From: Bradyrhizobium sp. SZCCT0153
GTDB taxonomy: Bacteria > Pseudomonadota > Alphaproteobacteria > Rhizobiales > Xanthobacteraceae
Reading direction: 5' to 3'
Length of the DNA: 64,000 nucleotides
NCBI RefSeq assembly: GCF_018129995.1
Contig: NZ_JAFCKS010000012.1
Span: 1-64,000 of the forward strand
In this document: positions 43,816 through 52,456 of the stretch, one piece after another
How the letters are laid out: every line of letters begins with the position of its first letter
Position numbering within the stretch: the first letter of the stretch is position 1
Translations under genes and position numbers: made by a program
Notes under the pieces: model-generated
Told to the model about the DNA's origin: nothing
The model's database searches: none
Seen by the model: only the letters and a program-made list of their open reading frames with translations

Positions 43816-44229
43816 ATGATCGACGCCCGATGCAATTGCGGCGCTCTTGCGCTGTCGCTTCCGGGGCCATCAAGCCTCGTCGTTGCCTGCCATTGCATTG
43901 ACTGCCAGCGACGAACAGGTGCGCCGTTCGGTGTCGGCGCCTTCTATCCGATGGAGGCCGTCACGATCTCGGGAACGCCGAAGGAATACGTCCGTACAGC
44001 CGCAAGCGGCGGCAAGGTTCGCAACTATTTTTGTCCCGACTGTGGTTCAACAGTCTATTGGAAGGCCGATAATCTGCCAGCGATGATCGGCGTTGCGGTC
44101 GGCGCGATCGCGGCTCCGAACTATCCGGCTCCCATGCGATCGGTTTTCGAACAGTCGAAACATGTCTGGGTGGAGATCACCGGCGCTCTGCATCTCCAGC
44201 AAAGCAGCGCGCCAAAGACATCGGAATGA
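43816..44229 (+). CDS. GFA/CENP-V family zinc protein
   Basis: A 137-residue protein with the cysteine layout of the GFA family: Cys6 and Cys8 (DARCNCGALALS), CHCIDCQRRTGAPFG, and NYFCPDCGSTVYW, which bind two zinc ions. Members include glutathione-dependent formaldehyde-activating enzymes, though most are uncharacterised. GGAAGGAG precedes ATG 43816. It follows the PQQ dehydrogenase by 81 bp; a link to aldehyde products of that enzyme is possible but speculative. Confidence 0.88.
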   Translation: MIDARCNCGALALSLPGPSSLVVACHCIDCQRRTGAPFGVGAFYPMEAVTISGTPKEYVRTAASGGKVRNYFCPDCGSTVYWKADNLPAMIGVAVGAIAAPNYPAPMRSVFEQSKHVWVEITGALHLQQSSAPKTSE

Positions 44230-44246
44230 GCGTTGCGGGTCAAAGC

Positions 44247-44321
44247 TGGTGCCGGCTGAGGGGATTGAACCCCCGACCTTCGGTTTACAAAACCGCTGCT
44301 CTACCGCTGAGCTAAGCCGGC
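44247..44321 (-). tRNA. tRNA-Thr(TGT)
   Basis: A full cloverleaf on the minus strand, with acceptor GCCGGCT / AGCCGGC, D-arm TAGCTCAGCGGTAGAGC, anticodon loop TTTGTAA (TGT, threonine), T-arm GGTTCAATCC and an encoded CCA end. It reads ACA codons. Confidence 0.97.
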
Positions 44322-44440
44322 GAGGCTTGGAGGAGCGGGCAGGGACCGGCGTCCGCCGGGGGCTGTCCGCCCGTGCGCGCCGCAATACCAGACTTGATTG
44401 GAAAGTGCCAGAACCCGCGGTCCTTCTCATAGACAAGAAT

Positions 44441-44463
44441 CAGGCGGCCCCGAGGGCCGCCTG
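44441..44463 (-). terminator. Rho-independent terminator
   Basis: A 9-bp stem, CAGGCGGCC / GGCCGCCTG, with a 5-nt loop, followed on the minus strand by ATTCTTGTCT. It ends the minus-strand gene at 44490. Confidence 0.8.
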
Positions 44464-44489
44464 ATCTGTTGCGCTCGGTTCAAATCGCC

Positions 44490-44966
44490 TTACTGGCAGA
44501 TGTGGCGGCGGCCGTCTGCGCCCTTGAACCAGGTGCCGGGCGTGCAGACGAAGCCGTTGCGCTGGGCGTAGGTGCGATTGTCCCACCCCCGATTGTCCCA
44601 GCCGCGATTATCCCACGAATTGTCATAGGCGTAGCTGTTGTCCCAGCCGCGGAATGGAGCGGTTGCGATCGCGCCCGCCGTTCCGATTGCGGCGCCCGCC
44701 ACGCCGGCTGCGACGTCGGTCGGCCAGAAGCCGGTGCGGCTCCTGTTCCAGTCGTTATCCCAGTCACCATTGGTCTGGCGATAGGACACCCGGCGATGGC
44801 GATAGCCGCTATCGGCATACGGATTTCCCGGCCCGGCGTTCTGGCAATTGGCGTTGGGAAATTGCGCCGCGCAGCGGCCGGGATTGGTGGTCACCGTCTG
44901 CGCCATGGCAGCGCCTGCCAGCATGGTCGCCGCAATCGCCGTGGCTCCGAGAAGTTTGATGTTCAT
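44490..44966 (-). CDS. secreted Trp/Asn/Arg repeat protein
   Basis: A 158-residue protein with a signal peptide (KLLGATAIAATMLAGAAMAQ). The mature chain has cysteines at GRCAAQF and NANCQNAG, a glycine-zipper-like hydrophobic stretch (VAAGVAGAAIGTAGAIATAP), then a tandem WDNRG array (three near-perfect copies within about 20 residues), and it ends GADGRRHICQ. The hydrophobic glycine stretch suggests membrane association. Function is unknown. A terminator follows. Confidence 0.75.
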   Translation of the reverse strand: MNIKLLGATAIAATMLAGAAMAQTVTTNPGRCAAQFPNANCQNAGPGNPYADSGYRHRRVSYRQTNGDWDNDWNRSRTGFWPTDVAAGVAGAAIGTAGAIATAPFRGWDNSYAYDNSWDNRGWDNRGWDNRTYAQRNGFVCTPGTWFKGADGRRHICQ

Positions 44967-45248
44967 GTTGTCTGGCTCCCGTTTTGTTGACGGGGGCTAA
45001 ATACCGGGGGCCGCGGACGTTCCGGTGAAACCCGCTGATTTCCACTGCTGGATGGTCAAACGGATGTGAGCACGCGGCATTGTTCCGGCGAGAGAGTCCG
45101 GCGGTGTTAATGCTTCGCTAGTTCGCTTTGCAGCATTTGAGCGGCGTGCGATCCTTGCGCATTAGGCTTACCGGCATTTGGTGAGCAGGCCTTAACCCTC
45201 TCTACGTCGCGGTCGGGTAGGTTGTCGCCGGATAACCGGGATCCTCTC

Positions 45249-45734
45249 ATGCGCGCTCTGGCGCTTGCTGCCTTTGTGATCGGACTGCCAGCGACGGCGT
45301 TTGCCGGCGGCGGCTTCGATATCGTCGTTCCCGGCCGCCCGGGTGTGCCCATCATCATCAACAACATCGACGCGTCCTATGCCGTGATCGAGGGGACCTG
45401 GGGCCTGGGGAAGAACGTTCAGGTGCAGCCGACGATCTATGGCGGGCGCTATATCGAGGAGCGGCAACCCACGGACGTCGGCCATTATTATCCGACCATG
45501 GGCCTCCGGCCCGGCTATGGCCGGCTCGAGGTCGAGCCGCCCGCGAAGCGCAAATTGCCCAAGCCCGCCGAGAGCTATCACCAGAGCTGGGGCGCGTCAT
45601 CCGCGCCGCTGCCGCCACAGATGGATGTGCCGGTCGATCCGCCGCCGGTGATCCTCGCGCCCGAGATCAACGACCATCCGCGGCGTCCTCGGCCGCGGCC
45701 GCGTGCAGAGATGCCCGGCAAGCCGCCGGGTTAA
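45249..45734 (+). CDS. small secreted protein, Pro-rich tail
   Basis: A 161-residue protein with a signal peptide (RALALAAFVIGLPATAFAGG). A central domain (GFDIVVPGRPGVPIIINNID; YAVIEGTWGLGKNV) is followed by a tyrosine-containing linker and a Pro/Arg-rich tail. ATG 45249 matches the signal; an upstream ATG at 45222 would add nine charged residues. The same-strand Tyr/Gly-rich gene starts 43 bp later. Confidence 0.72.
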   Translation: MRALALAAFVIGLPATAFAGGGFDIVVPGRPGVPIIINNIDASYAVIEGTWGLGKNVQVQPTIYGGRYIEERQPTDVGHYYPTMGLRPGYGRLEVEPPAKRKLPKPAESYHQSWGASSAPLPPQMDVPVDPPPVILAPEINDHPRRPRPRPRAEMPGKPPG

Positions 45735-45777
45735 GAAACGACAAAATCCAACAAACGGAAATCAACAGGAGAGAGTA

Positions 45778-46305
45778 ATGCGTCAGATGATTTCGGGACT
45801 GGTCGCGGCGGCTGCCGTGATGTTCGTCGCCACCGCGCCCGCCGCGGCCTGCGGCTTCAATCCGTGCCAGCCGATTGCCCCGGTTTATTCCGGCTGCAAC
45901 ACCGGTTGCGGCGGCTATGGGGCCGGCTACGGCTATGGCGCCTATGAGCGTCTCGCCGAGCCGACCACGCAGTATTATTACGTCAACCAGGGCCCGACCT
46001 ACACCGGCCCGGGCGCCTTCGCGCCGTATCCGACCTATCGTGAAGACGCGGTCGTCGCGCCGGCCAATTACGGCTACGGCCACGGCTATGGCTATGGAAA
46101 CGGCTATGGCTATCGCGCCGCCGCGGTCGCAGCGCCGGGGGCCTATCCCTATCGTCGGCCGTACTATCGTCCGTATCGCTATGGCTACGGCCCGCGCGCC
46201 GGCTATCTGCCGCGCACGCACTACGGCTACGGTCCGCGCTATGGCTACGCTCCTCGCCATGCGCCGTATTACGGCGGCCACCGCGTGCTGCGCCGCTACT
46301 ACTGA
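45778..46305 (+). CDS. secreted Gly/Tyr-rich protein
   Basis: A 175-residue protein with a signal peptide (SGLVAAAAVMFVATAPAAAC). The mature chain is low in complexity: GYG/HGYGYGNGYGYR tracts and PYYRPYRYGYGPR repeats, with four cysteines near the N-terminus (CGFNPCQ; SGCNTGCGG). Such chains can self-associate in the envelope. AGGAGAGAG precedes ATG 45778. It is followed by a classic terminator. Function is unknown. Confidence 0.75.
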   Translation: MRQMISGLVAAAAVMFVATAPAAACGFNPCQPIAPVYSGCNTGCGGYGAGYGYGAYERLAEPTTQYYYVNQGPTYTGPGAFAPYPTYREDAVVAPANYGYGHGYGYGNGYGYRAAAVAAPGAYPYRRPYYRPYRYGYGPRAGYLPRTHYGYGPRYGYAPRHAPYYGGHRVLRRYY

Positions 46306-46327
46306 TCGCTTGATCGCTTGAATGACG

Positions 46328-46364
46328 AAACGCCCGTCCGCGCGATGCGGACGGGCGTTTTGTT
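46328..46364 (+). terminator. Rho-independent terminator
   Basis: A 14-bp stem, AAACGCCCGTCCGC / GCGGACGGGCGTTT, with a 5-nt loop and a TTTTGTTT tail, 22 bp after the Gly/Tyr-rich gene. Confidence 0.92.
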
Positions 46365-46427
46365 TGAGATTCTTGCTTTGACGTGTTTTCCTTGCGCGAA
46401 CCGGTATCCACTTCGCTCGAAAAAGCC

Positions 46428-47258
46428 CTACCGCTTCATCAACCCGAGGCGGCTCGCGCCGACATAGAGCGAGAGCACGGCGGCATTAGAGACGTTGAGG
46501 CTCTTGATCTCGCCGGGCATGTCGAGCCGTGCCACGACGCTGCAGGTCTCGCGGGTCAATTGCCGCAAGCCCTTGCCTTCCGCGCCGAGCACCAGCGCGA
46601 GTGGCTCGCGCAGGACGACCTCGGAGAGGTCCGCGCTGCCTTCGCTATCGAGGCCAACGGTCTGGAAGCCGCGTTCGTTCAGCTCGGTGAGCGCGCGGGC
46701 GAGATTCTGCACCGTCACCATGGGCACCAGCTCCAGCGCGCCTGAGGCGGCCTTGGCCAGCACGCCGGTCGCCTCCGGGCTGTGGCGCGCGGTGGTGACG
46801 ATCGCCTTCACCGCGAACGCTGCGGCGGAGCGCAGGATCGCGCCGACATTGTGCGGGTCGGTGATCTGGTCGAGCACCAGCACCATGCCGTCCTGCTCCA
46901 AGTCCTCGATGTCGGGCGAGGGCAGAGCATCTGCCTCGGCAAGCAGGCCCTGGTGCACGGCGTCGGGCGAGAGCAGCCGGTCGATCTCCTGAGGCCGGAC
47001 GATTTCGGGCGTGATGCGGGTTTCGATGTTTTCGTCCGCAAGGCGCCTTGCGGCGTTCTCGGTCAGGGTCAGCTTGCGGATCTGTCGCGCGGGATTGGCG
47101 AGCGCCATGGTGACCGTGTGCCAGCCATAGAGGATGACAGGCCCGTCGGTGTCCGAATCGCGATTGCGCCAAGCCGGCCGGCCGGCCGATTTACCCGGTC
47201 TGTTGAAGGGCTTAGCCCCTCCACGGGGCCCCCTGGGGATGAATTTTCGATCCTTCAT
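46428..47258 (-). CDS. rlmB: 23S rRNA (guanosine-2'-O-)-methyltransferase RlmB
   Basis: A 276-residue SPOUT/TrmH enzyme that methylates the ribose of a conserved guanosine in 23S rRNA. After a basic, Arg/Lys-rich N-terminus comes the substrate-binding domain (VILYGWHTVTMALANPA). The knotted catalytic domain carries motif 1 LDQITDPHNVGAILRSA, motif 2 LALVLGAEGKGLRQL and motif 3 IKSLNVSNAAVLSLY. ATG 47258 (MKDRKFIPRG) replaces the longer frame end at 47294. Divergent from tRNA-Tyr. Confidence 0.93.
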   Translation of the reverse strand: MKDRKFIPRGPRGGAKPFNRPGKSAGRPAWRNRDSDTDGPVILYGWHTVTMALANPARQIRKLTLTENAARRLADENIETRITPEIVRPQEIDRLLSPDAVHQGLLAEADALPSPDIEDLEQDGMVLVLDQITDPHNVGAILRSAAAFAVKAIVTTARHSPEATGVLAKAASGALELVPMVTVQNLARALTELNERGFQTVGLDSEGSADLSEVVLREPLALVLGAEGKGLRQLTRETCSVVARLDMPGEIKSLNVSNAAVLSLYVGASRLGLMKR

Positions 47259-47464
47259 GGGCTTGCTTGTGTCATGGGTCCCCGAATATGGCAATTTGGG
47301 TGGCTTCGAAGGCGATTTTAACCGTTCGCCTCGGTTGACTTTACCCCACGGCTTCGCCGATAACCGCGCCCGGTCGCGCCCCCATCCGGGCTGTCGCGGC
47401 CTTCACGTTCCATGGCCGTCTTCGGTCCGCCGGCAAGGTCCGGCCGATTGTGCTGCCGTCGAGC

Positions 47465-47550
47465 GGGGGAGTGTCCCGAGTGGCAAAGGGAGCTGACTGT
47501 AAATCAGCCGCCTCATGGCTTCGCAGGTTCGAGTCCTGCCTCCCCCACCA
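47465..47550 (+). tRNA. tRNA-Tyr(GTA)
   Basis: An 86-nt type II tRNA, with acceptor GGGGGAG / CTCCCCC, anticodon stem-loop CTGACTGTAAATCAG (GTA, tyrosine), a long variable arm (CCGCCTCATGGCTTCG region), T-arm GGTTCGAGTCC and an encoded CCA. Confidence 0.97.
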
Positions 47551-47580
47551 GCCTTCGCTCGCTTCGCGAGCTACGGCTGG
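47548..47580. repeat. palindrome that begins with the tRNA-Tyr CCA
   Basis: CCAGCC-TTCGCTCGC-TTC-GCGAGC-TACGGCTGG is an imperfect inverted repeat of about 33 bp. Its left end is the tRNA's own CCA terminus. It may act as a 3' processing or termination structure. Similar units occur in this genus. Confidence 0.6.
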
Positions 47581-47667
47581 GTAAGCGAGCAGAATGTCAG
47601 CGCAAGACATGTACCGAGCGGTTTGAACGCAGCTAACAGGCGCAGTCGGCCTGATCGCGTTCTCGTC

Positions 47668-48795
47668 CTATCTTGTGTGCTCTTCGCGTTCGTGGATCAC
47701 GTTCGCGCGCCCGACCAGGAGATCATCGACCATACCGATGCGTTTGGTGTCTTTGCCGGCGTACGGCATGGCGTGCAACACGTAGCGCATCGCGTTCAGC
47801 CGTGCGCGTTTCTTGTCGTCGGATTTGATCACGATCCAGGGGCAGTCCGCGGTGTCGGTGTGGAAGAACATTCCTTCCTTTGCCCGCGTGTAGTCGTCCC
47901 ATTTGTCGAGCGAGGCGAGGTCGATCGGTGACAGCTTCCACTGTTTCAGCGGATGACCTTCACGCTCCTTGAAGCGCCGCCGCTGTTCCTCGCGGCTGAC
48001 CGAGAACCAGAACTTGATGAGATGCAGGCCGCTGCGTGCGAGGTTGCGTTCGAATTCCGGAACCTGGCGCAGGAATTCATCGTACTCTGCGGGCGAGCAG
48101 AAGTTCATGACGCGCTCGACGCCGGCACGATTGTACCAGCTCCGGTCGAACAGCACGATCTCGCCTGCCGTCGGCAGATGCTGCACGTAGCGCTGGAAAT
48201 ACCATTGGCCGCGCTCGACGTCGCTCGGCTTCTCCAAGGCCACGACACGGGCTCCACGGGGATTGAGATGCTCCATGAAGCGCTTGATGGCGCCGCCCTT
48301 GCCGGCGGCGTCGCGGCCCTCGAACAGCAGGACCAGTCGCTGTCGGGTCTCCTTCATCCAGTTCTGCAGCTTCAGTAGCTCGGTCTGGAGAACGAACTTC
48401 TGCTCCTCATAGTCGCGGCGAAACATACGGGATTTGTAGGGGTAGCCGCCCAACCGCCAGTCCTCGGCGAGTTCGTCGCTGGTCTGCCGCTTCGCACGTT
48501 TGCTTTCCTTGCCGACCAGAAGTGCCTGAAGACGCCTGGCGTCATCCGGCGCGGCGCCTGTGAGCATGGCCTGGACGGGGTCGCTGTCGGGCGGTAACGC
48601 GGGGAAACCATTGAGGACGTTGTCCAGCGCCGCCAGTTCTGTCTCGAGCGCGCCCGCGGACGATTGCTCCACCAGCGATCTTTCGACGGGACTGAGCTTG
48701 AGTGCTTGCGCGCGCGCCGCCGTCTTGCGCCTGACGGGCTTTGCTTGCGCTTTCCTGGGGCGACCTTGCCTGGGCTTCCTTGGAAGAGATGGCAT
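47668..48795 (-). CDS. ppk2: polyphosphate kinase 2
   Basis: A 375-residue cytosolic enzyme that uses polyphosphate to phosphorylate nucleotides. The Walker A loop is LLFEGRDAAGKGGAI (about 158-170), Walker B/catalytic Asp is Asp217 in LFDRSWYNRAGVERV, and the lid module is RRRFKEREGHPLKQWKLS. The C-terminal IVIKSDDKKRARLNAM is typical of class I PPK2. The first 90 residues are a basic Lys/Arg/Ala-rich extension plus a helical segment. ATG 48795 is chosen over 48873 because the extension is not family-like. Confidence 0.94.
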   Translation of the reverse strand: MPSLPRKPRQGRPRKAQAKPVRRKTAARAQALKLSPVERSLVEQSSAGALETELAALDNVLNGFPALPPDSDPVQAMLTGAAPDDARRLQALLVGKESKRAKRQTSDELAEDWRLGGYPYKSRMFRRDYEEQKFVLQTELLKLQNWMKETRQRLVLLFEGRDAAGKGGAIKRFMEHLNPRGARVVALEKPSDVERGQWYFQRYVQHLPTAGEIVLFDRSWYNRAGVERVMNFCSPAEYDEFLRQVPEFERNLARSGLHLIKFWFSVSREEQRRRFKEREGHPLKQWKLSPIDLASLDKWDDYTRAKEGMFFHTDTADCPWIVIKSDDKKRARLNAMRYVLHAMPYAGKDTKRIGMVDDLLVGRANVIHEREEHTR

Positions 48796-48889
48796 TGCCT
48801 GAACTCTCGCGTGATCTGTGCGGGAGCTTCCTTCTAGCCGGGAAACGCGGCTAAACGGCTTGACGTGAATCAAAACACGCCAGGCCCGG

Positions 48890-49921
48890 TCACCCCATCA
48901 TCTCCCGCACCATCGGCACCACCTTCCGCCCATAAAGCTCGATGCTCTTCATCAGCTTCTCGTGAGGTAGCGGGCCCGCCGAATACTTCAACTGGAAGCG
49001 CGAGACGCCAAGCGCCTTTGCCGTCTTCGCGATCTTGCGCGCGACCGCTTCCGGCGAGCCGACATAGAGCGAGCCGTGCTCGGCCTCGCTGATGAACTCG
49101 TCGCGGCCCATCGGCGGCCAGCCGCGTTCCTTGCCGATGCGGTCGCGCATCGCCTTGTAGTCGGGCCATAGCTCTTCGCGCGCCTGTTCGTCGGTGTCGG
49201 CGACGTAGCCGGGCGAATGCACGCCGATCGGCTGTGCGGGCCGGCCGAACTCCTTGAACGCGCGGTGGTAGAGATCGACGTAGGGGGCGAAGCGCGCGGG
49301 ATCGCCGCCGATGATCGCGAGCATCAAGGGCAGATCGTAATGCGCGGCGCGCACCACCGATTGCGGACTGCCGCCGACGCCGATCCAGGTCTTCAGCGTG
49401 CCGTTCTCGACTGGGGGATAGACCAGCTGATCTCGCAGCGGTGGACGCAGCTTGCCCTCCCAGGTCACCGGCTGCTGCGACAACAGGGCTGCGAAAAGAT
49501 CGAGCTTCTCCTCGAACAGCGCCTCGTAAGAACGCAGGTCGAAGCCGAAGAGCGGAAAGGATTCGGTGAACGAGCCGCGGCCGAGGATCACCTCGGCGCG
49601 CCCGTTCGAGAGCGCGTCGAGCGTGGCAAAGCGCTGGAACACGCGGATCGGATCGTCCGAGCTCAGCACCGTCACGGCCGAGCCGAGACGGATGCGCCCG
49701 GTGCGCGACGCGATAGCGGCCAGCACGGTCTCCGGCGAGGAGATCGCGAAGTCGGCGCGGTGGTGCTCGCCGAGGCCGATGAAGTCGAGGCCGATCTCGT
49801 CGGCCAGCACCGCCTCGTCGACCACGTTGCGGATCACCTGCGCGTGGGCAAGCATGGCGCCGGAGGCGTCCCTGGTGACGTCGCCAAAAGTATCCAGTCC
49901 GAATTGAAGCGGTGCGGTCAT
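48890..49921 (-). CDS. LLM-class flavin-dependent oxidoreductase
   Basis: A 343-residue bacterial-luciferase-like TIM-barrel enzyme. Recognisable parts are the N-terminal FGLDTFGDVT, LDFIGLGEHHRADFAISSPE, RIRLGSAVTVLSSDDPIRVF and AEVILGRGSFTESFPLFGFD. Such enzymes use FMNH2 or F420; given the lineage FMN is more likely. ATG 49921 follows the conserved start MTAPLQFG. The substrate is unknown. LysR is 140 bp upstream on the same strand. Confidence 0.9.
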   Translation of the reverse strand: MTAPLQFGLDTFGDVTRDASGAMLAHAQVIRNVVDEAVLADEIGLDFIGLGEHHRADFAISSPETVLAAIASRTGRIRLGSAVTVLSSDDPIRVFQRFATLDALSNGRAEVILGRGSFTESFPLFGFDLRSYEALFEEKLDLFAALLSQQPVTWEGKLRPPLRDQLVYPPVENGTLKTWIGVGGSPQSVVRAAHYDLPLMLAIIGGDPARFAPYVDLYHRAFKEFGRPAQPIGVHSPGYVADTDEQAREELWPDYKAMRDRIGKERGWPPMGRDEFISEAEHGSLYVGSPEAVARKIAKTAKALGVSRFQLKYSAGPLPHEKLMKSIELYGRKVVPMVREMMG

Positions 49922-50061
49922 TGATAAGTTCTCTGTCGGGCGCAAGCGGCGTCCGTCCTGTGGGAGGAAACTGTTTGCTGTGCAGCTAGGGCGCGACGGC
50001 CGTTTCGACAATGCTGCTCCGGGAAAGGCATGGTTTCCGGTTTTTCACCGCACCGGCGGGC

Positions 50062-50985
50062 TCAATCGGATCTGGCGAACATCTCGACCAGCGTTTCGCG
50101 CAGCCAGCGCTGCGCCGGCACGGTGTCGTTGCGCTGGTGCCAGAACAGGCTGACGATGCGCGGCGGCGCCTTGAGCGGAAGCGACATGGCATGCAGCAAC
50201 GGCGCATGCCTTGATTGCGAGCGCAGGTCGCTCGGCAGCACGGCGATGAGGTCGGACTGGCGCACGACCTCGTAGGCGGCGCTGTAGTGATTGACGGTCG
50301 CGACCAGGTTGCGCGACAGCCCGCGCGAGGCGAGGAAGAGGTCGTAGGACGGCAAGGTCTTGCCCGCGAGGCTGACATCGACGTGTCCCGCGTTGAGGAA
50401 AGCGCGCGTGCTGAGCCGCTTCATGCCCGCGAACGGATGGCCACGCCGCATGAAGCAGGCATAGTCCACGGTCCACAGCGAGCGCGAGCGAATGGCCGCC
50501 GGCTGCTGCGCCTCGTTGACATAGACGCTCATGACGCAGTCAACCCTGTTGTCCTCGAGCTGGTCGGCGATCTCCAGGATGGTGTTGGGGACGGTATGGA
50601 CCCGCGCCTTCGGCGCGACCTTGCCGAGATGGCTGAGGAGATCCGGCATCACGAGCGAGGAGACGTAGTCCGACATCGACAGGCTGAACTCGGTCTGCGC
50701 GCGGCCGGGATCGAACACCTGCTCGTCGAGTGCGCCACGCACGCTTTCCAGTGCCTCGCCGATCGGCCCCCACAGCACCACGGCACGCTGGGTGGGACGG
50801 ATTCCGGTACCGGATCTCACGAACAGGGGATCGCCGAGCGCGTCGCGCAGCCGCGCCAGCGCATTGCTGACCGCGGGCTGCGTCATCGTCAGCGCGCTAG
50901 CCGCGCGCGTGACGCTGCCCTCGGTCATCAGCGCCTCGAAGACTTTCAGGAGGTTGAGGTCGAGCGCGCGGAACGACACGAACAT
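50062..50985 (-). CDS. LysR-type transcriptional regulator
   Basis: A 307-residue protein. The winged HTH occupies residues about 8-67 (LDLNLLKVFEALMTEGSVTR; ASALTMTQPAVSNALARLRD). The periplasmic-binding-protein-like effector domain spans about 95-300 and is of the NodD/PcpR-like branch (FSLSMSDYVSSLVMPDLLSH). LysR proteins usually activate the divergent neighbour when bound to its substrate. The divergent operon MFS-GAF-amidohydrolase is the evident target, with a near-perfect T-N11-A box between (51007-51025). Confidence 0.92.
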   Translation of the reverse strand: MFVSFRALDLNLLKVFEALMTEGSVTRAASALTMTQPAVSNALARLRDALGDPLFVRSGTGIRPTQRAVVLWGPIGEALESVRGALDEQVFDPGRAQTEFSLSMSDYVSSLVMPDLLSHLGKVAPKARVHTVPNTILEIADQLEDNRVDCVMSVYVNEAQQPAAIRSRSLWTVDYACFMRRGHPFAGMKRLSTRAFLNAGHVDVSLAGKTLPSYDLFLASRGLSRNLVATVNHYSAAYEVVRQSDLIAVLPSDLRSQSRHAPLLHAMSLPLKAPPRIVSLFWHQRNDTVPAQRWLRETLVEMFARSD

Positions 50986-51025
50986 TCACCATGGTGATAT
51001 ATTAGATCATGATTATAAATTATGA
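50986..51025. promoter_or_regulatory. LysR operator region
   Basis: The 112-bp divergent region is strikingly AT-rich. TCAT-N11-ATGA (51007-51025) is a symmetrical T-N11-A LysR box. Next to the LysR start codon is a perfect 12-bp palindrome, TCACCATGGTGA (50986-50997). Together they fit a recognition site and an autoregulatory site. Confidence 0.65.
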
Positions 51026-51097
51026 CGATAATGTCACCTTGTCTATGGTTCCCAAGGAACACGCGGTGCGCCGGGCCGCCAGACTGAGGGGACTTTC

Positions 51098-52456
51098 ATG
51101 TCGATGATATCGGCGCGCATCGAGCGCCTTCCGTTCGCACGCTTCCACAAGCATCTGCTGCTGATGGGCGGGCTCGGCTACATGTTCGACGCGATGGACG
51201 CGGCGGTGCTGGCCTTCATCCTGCCGGTGCTGCGCACGGCGTGGAATCTGTCGAGCGTGCAGATCGGCGTGCTCGGCAGCAGCACCTATATCGGCTTCCT
51301 GTTCGGCGCGTTGCTGGCGGGGACGCTGGGCGACCTGATCGGCCGCCGCGCGGTGATGATGTCTGCACTTGCGCTCTATTGCGCGGCGTCCATCGCGAGC
51401 GCCATGGTCGATGCATGGCCGTCTTTCTTCGCCGCCCGCGTCGTCGCAGGCATGGGCACCGGCGCGGAGAGCGCGATCATCGCGCCGTATCTTGCCGAGT
51501 TCGTGGCGCGGCGCTACCGCGGCAGTTTCACCGGTGCCCTGGCGGGCTTCTTCTCCTTCGGTTTCGTCGCGGCGGCCTTGCTCGGCTATTTCATCGTTCC
51601 CGCTTATGAGAACGGCTGGCGCATCGTGCTGGTCATCACCGCGGTGCCGGTCATCATGCTGTTGTGGTGGCGCAGGGCGCTGCCGGAATCGCCGCGCTGG
51701 CTGGAAAGCCGGGGCAGGGAGAAGGAAGCCGAAGCCTTGCTGGACGGGATCGAGGCGGGCTTTGCACGCCAGGGCTATGTCCTGCCGCAGCCGGTGGTCG
51801 AAGCCGTCGCGCCGCAGGGTGCGACCGGAACGTTGCTCGCCAATTTCGCCGCGCTCCTCGCAGGCCGGCAGGCGCGCATCACCATCATGACCTGGATCAT
51901 GTGGCTGACGATCACCTTCAGCTATTATTCCTTCTTCGTCTGGATACCCGGCCTGCTGGTCCAGAACGGAATGAGCATCACCAAGAGCTTCGCCTATTCG
52001 ATCGCGATCTATTGCGCTCAGATTCCCGGCTATTTCAGCGCCGCGTATTTCAACGAGCGCATCGGCCGGCAAGCGACGATCGCGTCCTACATGGTGCTCG
52101 GCGGCGCCAGCGCGCTCGGGCTCGCCTTTGCGCAGAGCGACCAGCACATCATGCTGGCGGGAATCTTCCTGTCCCTGTTCATGAACGGCACCTATGCGGG
52201 CGTCTATGCCTATACCGCGGAGGTGTTTCCGACGCCGGTCAGGACCACCGGTGCCGGGCTCGCCTCCGCGATCGGCCGGATCGGGGCGATCGTCTCGCCG
52301 ATCCTGGTCGGCTATCTCTATCCCAATTTCGGCTTCGCCGGCGTGTTCGGCGTCACCACCACCGTGCTGCTGCTCGGGGCGGTGACCGTCGTGCTCATGG
52401 GCGTTCGCACGCGCGGCCGTTCGCTGGAGGAGATTGCGGCGGGTGAGGTTGCATGA
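51098..52456 (+). CDS. MFS transporter, sugar/aromatic-acid porter type
   Basis: A 452-residue inner-membrane protein with 12 helices. Helix 1 contains LMGGLGYMFDAMDAAVLAFI with acidic residues, as in porters for organic acids (AAHS/NiaP-like). GTLGDLIGRRAVMM is the 2-3 loop motif, and AVPVIMLLWWRRALPESPRW the mid-protein PESPRW signature. It probably imports the substrate of the amidohydrolase pathway by proton symport. First gene of the LysR-controlled operon. Its stop overlaps the GAF gene start by 4 bp (ATGA). Confidence 0.9.
   Translation: MSMISARIERLPFARFHKHLLLMGGLGYMFDAMDAAVLAFILPVLRTAWNLSSVQIGVLGSSTYIGFLFGALLAGTLGDLIGRRAVMMSALALYCAASIASAMVDAWPSFFAARVVAGMGTGAESAIIAPYLAEFVARRYRGSFTGALAGFFSFGFVAAALLGYFIVPAYENGWRIVLVITAVPVIMLLWWRRALPESPRWLESRGREKEAEALLDGIEAGFARQGYVLPQPVVEAVAPQGATGTLLANFAALLAGRQARITIMTWIMWLTITFSYYSFFVWIPGLLVQNGMSITKSFAYSIAIYCAQIPGYFSAAYFNERIGRQATIASYMVLGGASALGLAFAQSDQHIMLAGIFLSLFMNGTYAGVYAYTAEVFPTPVRTTGAGLASAIGRIGAIVSPILVGYLYPNFGFAGVFGVTTTVLLLGAVTVVLMGVRTRGRSLEEIAAGEVA

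Noticed and set aside
45778..46305. Repetitive Gly/Tyr-coding DNA resembling an array
   Set aside because: The repeats are irregular codon-level repeats inside a coding frame with a signal peptide; no CRISPR-like spacing exists. No CRISPR array was found anywhere in the window.
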